Below are positions 63,442 to 64,000 of a DNA stretch of 64,000 bases, piece by piece. Position numbers and translations under genes: made by a program. The DNA is taken from positions 1-64,000 of the forward strand of contig NZ_JTDV01000017.1 of assembly GCF_000943555.1 (NCBI RefSeq). Reading direction: 5' to 3'. This DNA comes from Neotamlana nanhaiensis. Its GTDB lineage: Bacteria; Bacteroidota; Bacteroidia; Flavobacteriales; Flavobacteriaceae. Positions within the stretch are counted from its first letter, which is position 1. Each line of letters starts with the position of its first letter. The notes under the pieces are model-generated. The model searched no databases and was not told the DNA's origin. It worked only from the letters and a program-made list of their open reading frames with translations.

Positions 63442-64000
63442 TTAATTTAAGCTGATGAATTGTCCGTCTGCTGTAATGCTATACATTTTGTTAGAAAAAG
63501 GGCTAACTATTGTAATGTTGTATCCGTTTGAATGATTTTCTAAAATGGGATTAACGGTTACTCCGTTTAAAAAAATAGTTCTGTCTTGAATGTCTTTTAA
63601 GTTAGTTGCCCAAATATTGTGTTCTTTTTTATACGCTTTTTGTGCTCTGTACAAGCTAAAAAGCGCCCATTTAACTTTATCGTCTTCAGGAATGGTAAAA
63701 TTAATGTTGCTTCCAACAGCTTCCGAAGAAAAATAAACATAACCCCATTTTTCTGGTTCGTGCATATTAATCACACCCATTGGCGACCAAACCCAGTTGT
63801 ATTCGGGTAAAAATTTACCTTGAGCATCTTTTTTGCGTGAATATTTACCGTTGTTAAGGTCGTGTTGCCAGTTCACTCTGGAGAAGTTAACACGCCAAAA
63901 ATCGTTTTCAGGTATATTTTGGTGGTAATATGATGCTCGGTAAGCTTTCCAAGGAATGGCTATTTCTAGTGTCCAGCCTTTATCTGTATCATCAGCATTA
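63442..64000 (-). CDS. CBM9-like carbohydrate-binding protein, C-terminal part (5' end outside window)
   Basis: The minus-strand frame is open to the window edge, so the N-terminus is missing. The visible part shows KGWTLEIAIPWKAYRASYYHQNIPENDFWRVNFSRVNWQHDLNNG, NYVWVWSP-like NWVWSPMGVINMHEPEKWGYVYFS and a small C-terminal domain. This is the family-9-like carbohydrate-binding fold seen in many exported flavobacterial proteins. Starting it at the internal GTG (63876) is wrong, because the upstream residues are in frame and conserved. Role: glycan binding inferred. Confidence 0.85.
   Translation of the reverse strand, partial: NADDTDKGWTLEIAIPWKAYRASYYHQNIPENDFWRVNFSRVNWQHDLNNGKYSRKKDAQGKFLPEYNWVWSPMGVINMHEPEKWGYVYFSSEAVGSNINFTIPEDDKVKWALFSLYRAQKAYKKEHNIWATNLKDIQDRTIFLNGVTVNPILENHSNGYNITIVSPFSNKMYSITADGQFISLN

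Overview
The window is AT-rich chromosomal DNA from a member of the Bacteroidota, almost certainly a marine-type Flavobacteriaceae. The evidence is a type IX secretion C-terminal sorting domain, a SusC/SusD pair, many outer-membrane-style lipoproteins, FtsZ with the long flavobacterial tail, and several TAnnTTTG (-7) promoter boxes. No prophage, CRISPR array or recognisable defence system was seen.

Layout. (1) 1-5,500: the 3' end of a repeat-rich T9SS-secreted protein, a BLUF blue-light sensor, ribulose-phosphate epimerase, a membrane-anchored M90 metallopeptidase, a succinate-semialdehyde-type dehydrogenase and a small envelope cassette (YtxH, holin-X-like, 67-aa protein). (2) 5,754-22,365: tRNA-Arg(TCG), a YqeY-like protein and, all on the minus strand, an almost complete dcw cell-wall/division cluster in the order mraZ-rsmH-ftsL-ftsI-murE-mraY-murD-ftsW-murG-murC-ftsQ-ftsA-ftsZ. 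Upstream of mraZ are three GTGGTA boxes spaced exactly 10 bp apart, next to a perfect promoter -7 box. This looks like a MraZ autoregulatory operator. (3) 22,500-32,000: housekeeping and envelope genes (alpha/beta hydrolase, EngB, M23 peptidase, RimO, an orphan membrane protein, an S12 serine hydrolase lipoprotein, DUF4870), then a PadR-PspC-GIN envelope-response operon. That operon is preceded by a structured-RNA-like element and a (TCAA)6 microsatellite. (4) 32,067-39,359: a fucose/uronate block with a rhamnose/fucose mutarotase, FucP, an FAH-family hydrolase, an SDR, AraC and LacI regulators, and the divergent kduI-kduD pair. A CAATCGATTG palindrome in the lacI-kduI spacer overlaps the predicted kduI promoter.

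(5) 39,420-39,917 is a scar: a decayed IS3-family transposase and a tRNA D-arm-like fragment. (6) 39,918-64,000 is a large polysaccharide utilisation locus, all on the minus strand: a sialidase-fold lipoprotein, an MFS sugar transporter, SusD, SusC, GH3-PA14, GH92, CutC, GH29, GH20, GH2, glycosylasparaginase, a GHL10-like lipoprotein, GH18 and a CBM9-like protein cut by the window end. Together alpha-mannosidase (GH92), beta-hexosaminidase (GH20), beta-galactosidase (GH2), alpha-fucosidase (GH29), a GH18 endo-enzyme and GlcNAc-Asn amidohydrolase match the bonds of an N-glycan. I infer that this locus dismantles glycoprotein N-glycans down to the asparagine, and the fucose block next door could consume the released fucose. 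Terminators divide the locus into at least three transcription units (GH cluster, SusCD, transporter plus sialidase-fold protein).

All assignments come from reading translated motifs and DNA patterns. No database search was run.
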